Part shown: positions 50,120 to 59,017 of the stretch, one piece after another
Numbering within the stretch: position 1 is the first letter of the stretch
Layout of the letters: every line of letters starts with the position of its first letter
Source: UBA1926 sp036732005
GTDB lineage: Bacteria; Planctomycetota; Phycisphaerae; Phycisphaerales; UBA1924
Direction: 5' to 3'
Assembly: GCA_036732005.1 (NCBI GenBank)
Contig: DAINDF010000002.1
Location: 124,001-188,000, forward strand
Length of the DNA stretch: 64,000 bases
The notes under the pieces: generated by a model
Databases searched by the model: none
Told to the model about the DNA's origin: nothing
The model's input: only the letters and a program-made list of their open reading frames with translations
Position numbers and translations under genes: made by a program

Positions 50120-51268
50120 TCAGGGTGGGGTGGGGCGCCGATAAGTCAGTTCGATGTCGTCCCCGACCCGCTTGGCGCGGCAGAGTGTAAAGCGGCGGCC
50201 CTGGCTGAGCCGCTCGGCGATGCGGCCGGTGGCGGCGGCCATGGCCTCGGCATCGCCCAGCAGCACCGGGGCGATGTACACCACCGCCTCGTTGATCAGG
50301 TCGTCCTCGAAGAGCGAGCCGAGGAGACCCGGGCCGGCCTCGACGAGGAGGTTGGTGATGTCGTGCTGGCGGGCGACGGCCTCGAGCAGCATGTCGAGGC
50401 GGAGGCGTCCCGCGTCGTGCAGCCGCTCCGGGACGCCGACGAAGTCGACGCCCATCGCTTCGAGGCGGGCCCGCTTGGCTTCCACGATGCCGGCCGTGAG
50501 CAGGTCCTTGTTGCAGACGATGGTCGTCGGGGTCTCGCGGGCGCTGCGGAGGATCGCCCGGTCTTCGTCGATGTCGAGGTCGCGGTCGATCACCAGCCGC
50601 CGGGCGGGCCTCCGAACGCGGCGCACGCCCCGGGCGGTGAGCAAGGGGTCGTCGGCCGAGACGGTGCCGAGCCCGGTGAGAATGGCGTCGACGCGGGCGC
50701 GGAGGCGGTGGACCCGGCGGCGGGACGCCTCCCCGCTGATCCACTGGCTCTCGCCGGTTCGGGTCGCGATGCGGCCGTCGATGGTCTGGGCCCACTTGGC
50801 GATCACCCACGGCAGGCCCGTGCGGACGCGGTGAATGAACGGGTCGCTGAGGCGCGTGGCGAGCGGGCTGGCCCCGGAGAGGCGGGCGTCGATGCCGGCC
50901 TCGCGGAGAATCCGCTCGCCGCCGCCGGAGATGTCCGCGGGGTCGGGACGTGCGTAGACCACGCGAGCAACCCGCGCCGCGACGAGCGCGTCGCAGCAGG
51001 GGGGTTGCTTGCCGTAGTGGACGCAGGGCTCGAGCGTGCAGTACACCGTCGCGCCGGCGGGGTCCTCGCCGCGCCGGGCGCAGTCGGCGAGGGCTTCTCG
51101 TTCGGCGTGGGGCCCCCCGAAGCGTCGGTGGTGGCCCATGCCGATGACGCGGCCGTCCTTGACGATGACCGCGCCGACCAGCGGGTTGGGCTCGACATCG
51201 CCCGCGGCCCGCATCGCGAGTCGGGCGGCGAGGTCGAGCATGGGCTTGTCGGCGTGTGTGTCCGGCAT
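50120..51268 (-). CDS. ribD: Bifunctional riboflavin biosynthesis protein RibD
   Basis: 382 residues. Residues 1-145 are the deaminase with zinc ligands HAEREAL near 54 and EPCVHYGKQPPCCDAL near 80. Residues 150-378 are the reductase: PWVIAKWAQTIDGRIATRTGESQWISGEASRRRVHRLRA near 157, then ILTGLGTVSADDPLLTAR near 195 and the late LVEAGPGLLGSLFEDDLINEAVVYIAPVLLG. It deaminates and reduces the pyrimidine intermediate of flavin synthesis. It starts 4 bp after the stop of the RNase HII-like gene. ribE, ribB and ribH are not in the window. Confidence 0.93.
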   Translation of the reverse strand: MPDTHADKPMLDLAARLAMRAAGDVEPNPLVGAVIVKDGRVIGMGHHRRFGGPHAEREALADCARRGEDPAGATVYCTLEPCVHYGKQPPCCDALVAARVARVVYARPDPADISGGGERILREAGIDARLSGASPLATRLSDPFIHRVRTGLPWVIAKWAQTIDGRIATRTGESQWISGEASRRRVHRLRARVDAILTGLGTVSADDPLLTARGVRRVRRPARRLVIDRDLDIDEDRAILRSARETPTTIVCNKDLLTAGIVEAKRARLEAMGVDFVGVPERLHDAGRLRLDMLLEAVARQHDITNLLVEAGPGLLGSLFEDDLINEAVVYIAPVLLGDAEAMAAATGRIAERLSQGRRFTLCRAKRVGDDIELTYRRPTPP

Positions 51269-51272
51269 CGTC

Positions 51273-52235
51273 TCAGGCGATCCTCACCAGGGCTTTTCGC
51301 TCGTCGTCGGTCAGCACGCCCCGGGCGTCGGCGAGCCAGCGGCGGGCGTCCTGCACATACCCGGCGGTGGGGCGGAGCCCCGGCAGGCGGGCCGTGAAGT
51401 GGCGGTTGAGGCGGGCCATCATCAGTTCGCGGACGAGCTTGGCCGCCATGGAGGCCAGCGCGGTGGGGAGGTGCCTGTCCTCCGCGGCGGTCTCGAAGTG
51501 GATCGCCACGCGGCCCTCGCGCACGAGGTAGCGGCTTGAGCGCTGGGTGCGTGCGTCGAGTTCCACGGCCTCGCCTGGGAAGGCCCTGGCGACGATGTCC
51601 TCGTAATCAAGCCGGCCGCTCTGGCGGTCGCAGACGATCCGAACGGGCCCGTCGCTCGCGTCGGCGGCGGCGCGGAGCAACTCCGCGACCGGGCCCGCCG
51701 TGGTGGCGGCCTTGCTGCCCGTGCCGCGGACCACCTCGTTGAAGGTGTCCTCCGGCACGAGCCGCACGCGCAGGCCGGCGGCGGCGACCCCGGCGGTCTC
51801 GCAGGCCGAGGCGAGCAGGTTGGCGTCGATGCGGAGGGCCCCCGGCGGTCGGTCGAGCGGGAGGGGGACGGGGTCGCCGGCGTACCAGGGTTGCGAGGGG
51901 AGGATCTCGCCCATCGCGGTCAGGAGCGAGGCGTCGTCCGCCGGGTGGTCGCCCCGCATGGCGAGCGTGGTCAGCACGGCCCGCTCGAGGTGGGTGCATG
52001 GATGGTGCGACCGCGAGTCGTTGGGGAGCTTGAGCCGCTTGGAATCGCCGACGGCGATGCGATCGCCGGCCTCTCGTGCGGTCTTGCAGACCGCGGGGGC
52101 GAGGCGTTCCCAGAGGTCGGGCGCGGGGTCGCCCGGGTCCCAGGCCTCGACGCGGAACATCGCGAGCCCGACGACGAGGGGCCCCAGCATGGGTCCGTAT
52201 CCCGCCTCGTCGATGCCGCAATACAGGACGCTCAC
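51273..52235 (-). CDS. RNase HII-like protein
   Basis: 320 residues from the GTG at 52235, directly before the conserved start. CGIDEAGYGPMLGPLVVG at residues 6-23 matches the RNase HII motif GvDEaGRGPlaGPvv, with the catalytic Asp-Glu. Other matches are DSKRLKL near 64, IVCDRQSGRLDYEDI near 214 and SMAAKLVRELMMARLN near 269. The usual bacterial enzyme has about 200-220 residues, and this one has a 100-residue extension between DSK and the third catalytic region. It may be a divergent family of RNase H with a different substrate. It is followed closely by ribD. Confidence 0.7.
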   Translation of the reverse strand: MSVLYCGIDEAGYGPMLGPLVVGLAMFRVEAWDPGDPAPDLWERLAPAVCKTAREAGDRIAVGDSKRLKLPNDSRSHHPCTHLERAVLTTLAMRGDHPADDASLLTAMGEILPSQPWYAGDPVPLPLDRPPGALRIDANLLASACETAGVAAAGLRVRLVPEDTFNEVVRGTGSKAATTAGPVAELLRAAADASDGPVRIVCDRQSGRLDYEDIVARAFPGEAVELDARTQRSSRYLVREGRVAIHFETAAEDRHLPTALASMAAKLVRELMMARLNRHFTARLPGLRPTAGYVQDARRWLADARGVLTDDERKALVRIA

Positions 52236-52450
52236 GGGGGGAGCGTATCGCCCGTGTCGGGGGGGCGTCGTTGCCCGGCTCGCGGACGGGCCTGATCGGA
52301 ACTCCCGGCAGAACCGGCACTCCCGGCGCGGGCATGACGACTGATCCTCACGGGTTGGTCCAGCCCGTCCGGGGACGGGTCGATAAGCCGAGCCGACGCC
52401 ACGAGTCCCCGCGCGGGGGCCGGCTCGACGCACACGCACAGGAGCAAGCC

Positions 52451-55201
52451 GTGAACCGCACACGCAAGCCGACCGCTCACCTCAGCGCCTCCCCAATCCT
52501 CGTGACCTCGTTTGTCGCTGTCCTCGCCGCGGGCGTGGGCGGCTGCTCGTCCTCCGGCAAGGTCTCCTCGAAGAACTCGTTCGAGAAGGAGGGCCTTGCC
52601 TCGCAGTCGAGCGTGCAGATCGCCCCCGAGGCGGTGACCGGGCGTTACACGAACGAGACCTACACCGAAGAGGCCCAGGCGGTGAACCTGCCCGATCAGT
52701 GGCTGAGCGAGGCCGAGTTCAGCACGGCGGCGATCGAGGCGCAGCGCGCCGCGGCGGAGGCCGCCAAGATCCAGGCGGCGGCGGGCTCGCACGAGTCGTA
52801 CGCGTCGGCGGCGTCGGCGCTGTCCGAGGCGCACGCGGCGGCGCAGGGCGAGATCGCCCGGGCGGACCTGTACTCTGATGTCTACGACGCGAAGTTCGAG
52901 CAGGAGCAGACCGAGATCGAGGCGCGTCGGCACGCGTACAACGCCGAGGCCCGTCGGCGTGAGGCCTTCCTCGCGACCTCGATCTCCGAGTGGCAGGCCG
53001 AGGTCGAGCGGATGCGTTCGAGCGCGGACGCGGCGTGGCACGACTCGATGGCCCGCCACGAGGCGCTGATCGCCGAGCGGTTCGCTGTCGAGCAGCGCGG
53101 GCAGGCGACGATCGATCAGATGGTGCAGGTCGCGGACCTGACGGCGCAGCGGGCGACGGAGAAGGTGACGGCGCTGCGGACCGAGGCGCAGAGCCTGACG
53201 GAGGCGACGCAGGCGCAGGTTTCGGAGCTGAACTCGACGATCGGCTCGGTGCGTGAGCAGACCTCGGCCCGGGTTGCCGAGCTGCGTCAGAACGCCGAGT
53301 CGCTGCGCGAGGTGACGATCTCGACGGTCTCGGAGCTGAACGCCGAGGCCGACGCCCTGGCGCTGCAGGATGTTGAGGGCGAGTACGGGATGGCGCTGCA
53401 GCAGGCGCAGGTCTCGTTCGAGTCGGCGCTGGCCGACGCGGGCGACCTGCGTGCCCTGGCGGTCGAGAAGCGGATGCTCGCCGCGGCCGAGGCCGAGCGG
53501 CGTCTCGCCGAATTGCGGCAGAGCGAGGAGAACACCCGCGGCGCGTACGACGAGGCGATCGCGCACATCGGGTCGTCGCTGGAGAAGGGCCTGGCGGCGA
53601 TCACGGTCAAGCGGGCGGAGGCGGACCGCATCGAGAAGTCGGCCCGGTCGGCGTTCGTGCAGGCCGAGGTCGACGCGCGGGTGAAGGCTGTGCTGGCGGA
53701 GAGCACGCACCAGCGTGAGCTCGCGGAGCAGGAATTCGAGTCGATCAAGGCCTCCGCCGAGGCCGAGGCCGCCGAGCTGCAGGCCAAGCTGTACCGCCAG
53801 ATCGCCAAGGAGATCAAGTCGGGCAAGGTGGCGTTGAAGCCGCAGAAGTCCAAGGACGGGTCGACGCCGACCGCGTCGGAGCCCACGCCGGCGTTCACGG
53901 ACGCGGCGGCGAAGGCGCCGGTGATCGAGCCCGATCGGATCGCGAAGTTCCGCACGCAGCTGGCCGAGTCGTCGAAGCTGCGGATCCAGGCCGAAGCCGA
54001 CGAGGCGGAGGCGTACGCCCTGCGTGACTCGGAGACCGCGCAGTTCAACGCGTGGCTGGACGAGGCGAACGCCAAGCACGGCGCCTGGCAGGTGCGTGTG
54101 GACGCGTTCAGCCGCCAGGCCGACGCGGAGATCGCGGCGCTGCTCTCCAGGGCGGAGGCCGTTGTGGTCGCCGCGGAGGCGGCCCGCGAGCGTTCGTTCG
54201 TGCACGCGGAGAGCGACAAGCAGGGCACGATGGCCCGGATCGCGAGCATGAAGGCGAAGGCCTCGGCGACGGAGAAGAAGAACGCCGCCCGGGTGGAGCA
54301 GCTGCTCGCGCAGGCGGACACCGCCGCCCGGAACGGCGACAGCGAGGTGCGCACGCTCGAGATCCGGCGTGACTCGACCCTGCGTCGGGGCACGGCCCGG
54401 AGCCGGGCGCTGCTCGCCGAGGCGGCCGCGCTCGAGCAGAGCCAGTCGGCGGTTGTGGCGCGGATGCACGGCGAGATCGACGCGGCCCGGCGGATCCTGT
54501 CGAGCGAACTGGCCCGCCTGGACCAGAGCGCCGAGACCTTCCTCGCGGTCGCGAAGGCGAACTTCGAGGAGCAGAAGGTCCTCGCGGACACCTTCGAGCG
54601 CATCAGCGTGGCGAACGCGACGGAGCTCGCGGCGACGCATGTCGCCTCGAGCAAGCAGGCCGACGCGAGCGTGGAGTACATGCGTCGCCTCGCCGACGCG
54701 AACTCGATGACCGCGGGCGCGGAGGTCGGCCGGATGGTCGCCGACGCGAACGCGAAGCTCGGGTTCCAGGAGGCCGCGAGCATGGCGCACCGCGCCGAGA
54801 TCCACGCCCGGGAGCAGATCGCCCTCGCCGCGGCGAACGAGCAGCGGGCGCTCGCGGATGCGCACGAGCAGTCCGTGCGTTCGAAGTTCGACGCCCGGGT
54901 CGCCTCGACCATCGCGTCGCGTGACCGCGCGTACGCGGATGTGTACCTGAACAACTTCAGGCAGGACGCGAGCACGAGGCAGGCGTTCTCCGACGCCGCT
55001 CGCTTCGATGAACTCGCCGACGCGGCCCTGCAGCGTCTGAACGCGGCCGCCCGCTCCTTCGGACGCACCGCGGACGAGAACTGGGACGCCCGTCTGGCCA
55101 TGCCGGCCGGGTTCGCCCAGCCCGCCAACACCGACGAGCTCTACCGCAAGGTGAGCGAGGAGCTCAACGGCGGCGTGTTCGTCAATGTCGAGGTTGACTG
55201 A
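52451..55201 (+). CDS. Large alanine-rich coiled-coil lipoprotein
   Basis: 916 residues from the GTG at 52451 (AGGAG upstream). SPILVTSFVAVLAAGVGGC is a lipoprotein signal with the lipid-bearing cysteine near 32. From about residue 90 to 880 the protein is almost unbroken helix rich in Ala, Glu, Arg and Gln, with a short Pro/Thr break near 465-500 (PQKSKDGSTPTASEPTPAFTD). No enzyme or binding domain is visible. The C-terminus, TDELYRKVSEELNGGVFVNVEVD, is the only strongly non-helical end. It should be a long rod anchored to the membrane. A strong terminator follows and its own divergent promoter region precedes it. Not recognised. Confidence 0.75.
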   Translation: MNRTRKPTAHLSASPILVTSFVAVLAAGVGGCSSSGKVSSKNSFEKEGLASQSSVQIAPEAVTGRYTNETYTEEAQAVNLPDQWLSEAEFSTAAIEAQRAAAEAAKIQAAAGSHESYASAASALSEAHAAAQGEIARADLYSDVYDAKFEQEQTEIEARRHAYNAEARRREAFLATSISEWQAEVERMRSSADAAWHDSMARHEALIAERFAVEQRGQATIDQMVQVADLTAQRATEKVTALRTEAQSLTEATQAQVSELNSTIGSVREQTSARVAELRQNAESLREVTISTVSELNAEADALALQDVEGEYGMALQQAQVSFESALADAGDLRALAVEKRMLAAAEAERRLAELRQSEENTRGAYDEAIAHIGSSLEKGLAAITVKRAEADRIEKSARSAFVQAEVDARVKAVLAESTHQRELAEQEFESIKASAEAEAAELQAKLYRQIAKEIKSGKVALKPQKSKDGSTPTASEPTPAFTDAAAKAPVIEPDRIAKFRTQLAESSKLRIQAEADEAEAYALRDSETAQFNAWLDEANAKHGAWQVRVDAFSRQADAEIAALLSRAEAVVVAAEAARERSFVHAESDKQGTMARIASMKAKASATEKKNAARVEQLLAQADTAARNGDSEVRTLEIRRDSTLRRGTARSRALLAEAAALEQSQSAVVARMHGEIDAARRILSSELARLDQSAETFLAVAKANFEEQKVLADTFERISVANATELAATHVASSKQADASVEYMRRLADANSMTAGAEVGRMVADANAKLGFQEAASMAHRAEIHAREQIALAAANEQRALADAHEQSVRSKFDARVASTIASRDRAYADVYLNNFRQDASTRQAFSDAARFDELADAALQRLNAAARSFGRTADENWDARLAMPAGFAQPANTDELYRKVSEELNGGVFVNVEVD

Positions 55202-55247
55202 GCCCGGCTGATCCCGGGAAGGGATCGGCCATCCTGTGCGGCGTGAC

Positions 55248-55282
55248 GCGTGGCCCGGGGCGACCCGGGCCACGCTCTTTTT
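55248..55282 (+). terminator. Intrinsic terminator of the coiled-coil lipoprotein gene
   Basis: GCGTGGCCCGGG and CCCGGGCCACGC arms (12 bp, perfect) with a GCGA loop, followed by TCTTTTT, 46 bp after the stop codon. Confidence 0.93.
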
Positions 55283-55320
55283 GGGATATGGGTTGGGCCC
55301 GGGCCGTCAAGGCGTGGGCG

Positions 55321-55349
55321 CAAGAAAAACCCGGGCCGGGGGGCCCGGG
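55321..55349 (-). terminator. Intrinsic terminator of tRNA-Leu
   Basis: On the minus strand CCCGGGCC-CCCC-GGCCCGGG (8-bp stem, 4-base loop) is followed by TTTTTCTT. It lies 2 bp after the tRNA 3' end. Confidence 0.9.
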
Positions 55350-55351
55350 AA

Positions 55352-55437
55352 TGCGGATGAGAGGAGTCGAACCTCCACGGGATTTTACTCCCACTAGGAC
55401 CTGAACCTAGCGCGTCTGCCAATTCCGCCACATCCGC
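55352..55437 (-). tRNA. tRNA-Leu(CAG)
   Basis: 86 nt, class II. The acceptor stem GCGGATG pairs with CATCCGC, followed by discriminator A. The anticodon arm CTAGG-TTCAGGT-CCTAG has anticodon CAG (Leu, CUG codons), the commonest Leu codon in such a G+C-rich genome. A long variable arm (TGGGAGTAAAATCCCGT) and the T arm GGAGG-TTCGACT-CCTCT are present. The 3' CCA is not encoded. Confidence 0.95.
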
Positions 55438-55508
55438 GGCGTCCCGAGAGGCGGCCCTCCCGGGGCGGAGATATTAGGCCTCGCCCCGTCCGGGCGGCAA
55501 GGCGGTGT

Positions 55509-56687
55509 TCAGTCCTCGCCGAGGTCGTCAGAATCGGAGTCCGACGCGGAGGGGATGCTCGCCGCCCCCGGCTTGGGGGCCCGGATGGCGAGCACGGCCC
55601 GGCGGATCTCGGCGAAGAGCTCGGGGTTGTCGCGGAGGAACTCCTTGGCCCGCTCGCGGCCCTGGCCGAGGCGGATCTCGCCGTAGGAGAACCAGGCGCC
55701 GCTCTTCTCGCAGACCTTGCACTCGACGGCGAGGTCGACAAGGTCGCCCGTGGCGCTGATGCCCTCGTTGAACATGATGTCGAACTCGGCCTGGCGGAAG
55801 GGGGGCGCGACCTTGTTCTTGACCACCTTGGCGCGGACATGGTTGCCGACATTCTCCTCGCCGTCCTTGAGGGCGCCGGTCCGGCGGATGTCAATGCGGA
55901 CGGAGGCGTAGAACTTGAGGGCCCGCCCGCCGGGCGTGGTCTCGGGGCTCCCGAACATCACGCCGATCTTCTCGCGGATCTGGTTGATGAAGATGACGGT
56001 GCAGTTGCTGCGGGCGATCACGCCGGTGAGTTTGCGCATCGCCTGGCTCATGAGGCGGGCCTGCAGGCCGACATGGGTGTCGCCCATCTCGCCCTCGATC
56101 TCGGCGCGGGGGATGAGCGCGGCGACGGAGTCCACAACGATGACATCAACGGCGTTGGAGCGGACGAGCAACTCGCAGATGTCCAGGGCCTGCTCCCCGG
56201 TGTCGGGCTGGCTGACGAGCAGGTCGTCGATGTTCACGCCGATCCGCTTGGCCCACGAGGGGTCGAGCGCGTGCTCGGCGTCGATGAACGCCGCGACGCC
56301 CCCGGCCTTCTGCGCGTTCGCCGCGACCGTCAGGGCGAGGGTTGTCTTGCCGGAAGACTCGGGCCCGAAGATCTCGACGATCCGGCCCCGCGGGATGCCG
56401 CGGCCTCCCAGGGCCAGATCGAGCGAGAGCGCCCCGGTGGAGATCCCGGGGATGGCCAGATAGGCGTCCTCGTCCAGCCGCATGATCGAGCCCTTGCCGA
56501 AGGACTTCTCGATCTGGCTGACGGCGCGGTCGAGGGCCTGCGCTTTTTCCTTGGAGATCGGGGGGGCGGCGTTGGCGCCTTTGCCGACGGCCTGCCCGGC
56601 TTTCGATTCGACCTCGCTGCCGGAGGTCTTCGACGCGGAAACGGACTTGTCCGACACGCTCTTGTCAGCGGCTGCGCTGCGGGCCAT
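55509..56687 (-). CDS. recA: Recombinase RecA
   Basis: 392 residues from the ATG at 56687, with AAGGGAGGGC upstream; the open frame extends further but is the untranslated leader. Walker A GPESSGKT lies near 107, with the MAW-type QIREKIGVMFGSPETTPGGRALKFYASVR near 240 and the loop 2 region in it. An N-terminal extension of about 45 residues (ADKSVSDKSVSASKTSGSEVESKAGQAV) is Ser/Lys-rich and unusual; the C-terminus has the normal acidic end (SDSDSDDLGED). RecA forms filaments on single-stranded DNA for strand exchange and the SOS response. A good promoter lies about 160 bp upstream. Confidence 0.97.
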   Translation of the reverse strand: MARSAAADKSVSDKSVSASKTSGSEVESKAGQAVGKGANAAPPISKEKAQALDRAVSQIEKSFGKGSIMRLDEDAYLAIPGISTGALSLDLALGGRGIPRGRIVEIFGPESSGKTTLALTVAANAQKAGGVAAFIDAEHALDPSWAKRIGVNIDDLLVSQPDTGEQALDICELLVRSNAVDVIVVDSVAALIPRAEIEGEMGDTHVGLQARLMSQAMRKLTGVIARSNCTVIFINQIREKIGVMFGSPETTPGGRALKFYASVRIDIRRTGALKDGEENVGNHVRAKVVKNKVAPPFRQAEFDIMFNEGISATGDLVDLAVECKVCEKSGAWFSYGEIRLGQGRERAKEFLRDNPELFAEIRRAVLAIRAPKPGAASIPSASDSDSDDLGED

Positions 56688-56844
56688 GAGGCCCTCCCTT
56701 CTTTCTGGCGTGCGGGGCCGCGGGCATCTTGGGGAATTCCCCTCAGCCTTCAGGGCGCACGCGGGCCGTCGCGGGGCCGTGCCCGCCCTTCCATGGGCGG
56801 CTTCACGGGCCGGGGGCGGCGATGGACGCGGGCCCGGCAGGGGG

Positions 56845-56873
56845 ACAATACCAAGGGCCGAACACGCTGTCAA
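56845..56873 (-). promoter_or_regulatory. Sigma-70-type promoter of recA
   Basis: On the minus strand TTGACA (56868-56873) and TATTGT (56845-56850) are exactly 17 bp apart. The recA leader would be about 150 bases. No LexA box of Gram-negative or Gram-positive type is recognisable around it. Confidence 0.65.
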
Positions 56874-56960
56874 CCGAAATTGTCCGGATCGTGTGCGGGA
56901 AAGCCTCAGGGGATGTCCGGTGCGCGGGCCAATCGGCGCATCTCTCGGCGCCGCAAGGTG

Positions 56961-58439
56961 TTAGCGATCCGCGATCGCCCTCGCCGCCCTGACCCCAGAC
57001 TCGAGCGCCCCCTCCATGTACCCGGCGAATGCGGGGCTCGCGTGCTCGCCCGCGAAATGCAGGCGTCCACGCCCTTCGTAGAGCGCGGGCCCGAGGCGGG
57101 TCACCTCGCCGGGCGCAGCGAACGAATAGCCGCCCAGCGTCCATGCGTCACCCGGCCAATCCATGAAGCGAGACTCCCTGAACGCGTCGCCGAACCCCGG
57201 GAAGGCGAGCGAGATCTCGCGGGCATAGGCACGCTCGCGTGCGGCCGGGGCGATCGAGCGGGCACGCTCGGCGGCGGGGCCTCCCGAGAAGGCCGTCAGG
57301 CACGCGTCTCCTGGGCCGGCCTGGGCGCTCGTCGCGTCCCAGGTCCAGGTGACCATCCCGTCGCCCAGGGCGTCCGGGTTTGCTCCCTCACGCTCCCAGA
57401 AGCGCGAGCCCACGCGTGCCAGGTACTTCACCGCGACGCCCATCTGCGGGTTCAAGCCGGGGGGAAGCGGCGGGTCGAAGACGATCGTGCTCCACAGGCC
57501 GGGCGGGATCGCGAGCACCGCGTGGTCGCCCTCGATCGACTCGCCGCCTGCGGTGCGCACGGCGACGGCTGTTTCGGTCGCGCGCACCTCCGCGACGGGC
57601 GTTCGCACACGGAGGCGATCGCCCAGTTCGTGCGCGAGTTCGAGGGCGAGGCGCTGGTTGCCCCCGTCGCAGCGGAAGACCTCGCTCTCGGTCCAGTAGG
57701 CGTCGAGCCCGCCCCCCTTGACCGCCGCGAGCAGGGCGAGATCGGACTGGCGCGACGCGTCGACGGCGTTGTCTCCCGAGATGATCGCGGTGAGGGCGCG
57801 ATCGGCTTTGGGTGAGAGGTTGAGTTCGGCGATCCGCTGGGCGACGCTCCGCGCGTCGAAGTGAGCCGCGCGGTCCGAGACCCAAGGGCGGGCGGCGTCG
57901 ATCCGCTCGGCGTCGGCGTTGATCGAGGGGAGCGCGGCGTCGATCTCCTCGTAGAGCTCGATCGCTTCGGCGGGCCGGAGCGGCACTCCCCCGAGCACGA
58001 CCGGGTAGTCGAGGTCCTCGCGCTCGGTCACATCGAGAAAGTCCAGGGCGAACCGCTCGCGGTAGGCGGCCCAGGTCGGGTGGTTCGACCCGATGAGTTC
58101 ACCCCCGCCCTCGATGTTCCGGCCCGGGACGAAGGCGTTGCCTCCGGCGTCGTTGAAGGAGAGGACCCGCCCGCCCACGCGTCCGCGGGCCTCGAGCACG
58201 ACCACCTCCCACCCCGCCCGGGTCAACTCGAATGCGCACGCGAGCCCGGCGAAGCCCGCTCCGATGACGATCACCCGGCCGCGCGACCCCAACCGACGCC
58301 CGGGCGAGGCGCACCCCGCGGCGCTGAGCAGGAGCCCGGCGCCCGCCGCGGCGGACGCGGCGAGGAAGCGGCGGCGTTCTTCGGTGGTGGGCAACCGCCC
58401 GGCGCGCCGGGCGAGGAGGGTGAGCAGGTGGGTTCGCAT
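56961..58439 (-). CDS. Flavin-dependent amine oxidase, exported
   Basis: 492 residues from the ATG at 58439 (GGAG seven bases upstream). An N-terminal basic stretch RRFLAASAAAGAGLLLSAAGC could be a Tat-like or lipoprotein signal, with a cysteine near 47. The FAD fold starts with VIVIGAGFAGLACAFELTRAGWEVVVLEARGRVGGRV near 60. The late FAD motif GRLHFAGEHASPAFAGYMEGALESG near 460 is the family end. It oxidises amines with O2 or another acceptor, giving an aldehyde and ammonia; the substrate is unknown. It diverges from a small protein gene by 177 bp and ends close to recA's promoter. Confidence 0.85.
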   Translation of the reverse strand: MRTHLLTLLARRAGRLPTTEERRRFLAASAAAGAGLLLSAAGCASPGRRLGSRGRVIVIGAGFAGLACAFELTRAGWEVVVLEARGRVGGRVLSFNDAGGNAFVPGRNIEGGGELIGSNHPTWAAYRERFALDFLDVTEREDLDYPVVLGGVPLRPAEAIELYEEIDAALPSINADAERIDAARPWVSDRAAHFDARSVAQRIAELNLSPKADRALTAIISGDNAVDASRQSDLALLAAVKGGGLDAYWTESEVFRCDGGNQRLALELAHELGDRLRVRTPVAEVRATETAVAVRTAGGESIEGDHAVLAIPPGLWSTIVFDPPLPPGLNPQMGVAVKYLARVGSRFWEREGANPDALGDGMVTWTWDATSAQAGPGDACLTAFSGGPAAERARSIAPAARERAYAREISLAFPGFGDAFRESRFMDWPGDAWTLGGYSFAAPGEVTRLGPALYEGRGRLHFAGEHASPAFAGYMEGALESGVRAARAIADR

Positions 58440-58517
58440 GTCGTGCTCCGGGGACGAGGCAGCGTACCTCGGGCCCCCGTGTGACCCGTCAGAGGAGGTC
58501 GCGGATTTTTGGGCAAA

Positions 58518-58547
58518 TTGTTTTATTTTTGTACGGTTTGTGATAAT
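58518..58547 (+). promoter_or_regulatory. Promoter of the small membrane-anchored protein gene
   Basis: TTGTTT at 58518-58523 and GATAAT at 58542-58547, 18 bp apart, inside the most A+T-rich stretch of this neighbourhood. An AATGGGG/CCCCATT hairpin (58554-58574) lies in the leader. Confidence 0.5.
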
Positions 58548-58615
58548 ATGGTGAATGGGGGTGTCTTCCCCATTGCTTTGCTGACGAAATCTGAATTCAC
58601 CGAAGGGGCTCATCG

Positions 58616-58993
58616 ATGCTGCGGAAACTCGGGAGTGTCGCGTTCTTCGTGGTCGTGTTGGCGGCGATCTTCTGGTGGAAGTCGGCCGAGGAGGGGGGCG
58701 TGTCTGCCGAGTACCTGCAGCGCACAACCGAGGCGTACGCCGCGGTGTGCGAGTCCGAAGAGGAGCGGGTGTATCTGACGGACCTCGTCGCGCTCTACCA
58801 CGACGAGGCGTTCGACCCGGCCTATCGCTCCGGGCGCCGGTTCCGCTCGGCGACCATGAACGAGGCGGGGTACTTCGGGACGCTGCATTTCGAGATCGAC
58901 GCCCACCTGAAGCGGGATCAGGCGGCGGGGCTCGTCGAGCGATGCCGCCTCGCCCACGAGACGCTCATGGCGACCGCCGACCGGAACCCCTGA
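58616..58993 (+). CDS. Small membrane-anchored protein of unknown function
   Basis: 125 residues from the ATG at 58616, with AAGGGG upstream. One N-terminal hydrophobic helix (VAFFVVVLAAIFWW) anchors a periplasmic body of about 100 residues: YLQRTTEAYAAVCESEEERVY, then LYHDEAFDPAYRSGRRFRSAT, then a helical HLKRDQAAGLVERCRLAHETLM. Two cysteines could form a disulfide. No known domain. The carboxylase gene follows after 24 bp and may share the transcript. Confidence 0.6.
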   Translation: MLRKLGSVAFFVVVLAAIFWWKSAEEGGVSAEYLQRTTEAYAAVCESEEERVYLTDLVALYHDEAFDPAYRSGRRFRSATMNEAGYFGTLHFEIDAHLKRDQAAGLVERCRLAHETLMATADRNP

Positions 58994-59017
58994 CTGCGGG
59001 TGAGGTACGCTTGCCGC

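Noticed and set aside
52232..55273. 1013-codon open frame antisense to the coiled-coil lipoprotein
   Set aside because: Composition is Leu/Arg-biased mirror of the real gene; no signal, no ribosome site and no homology, and it covers the real terminator.
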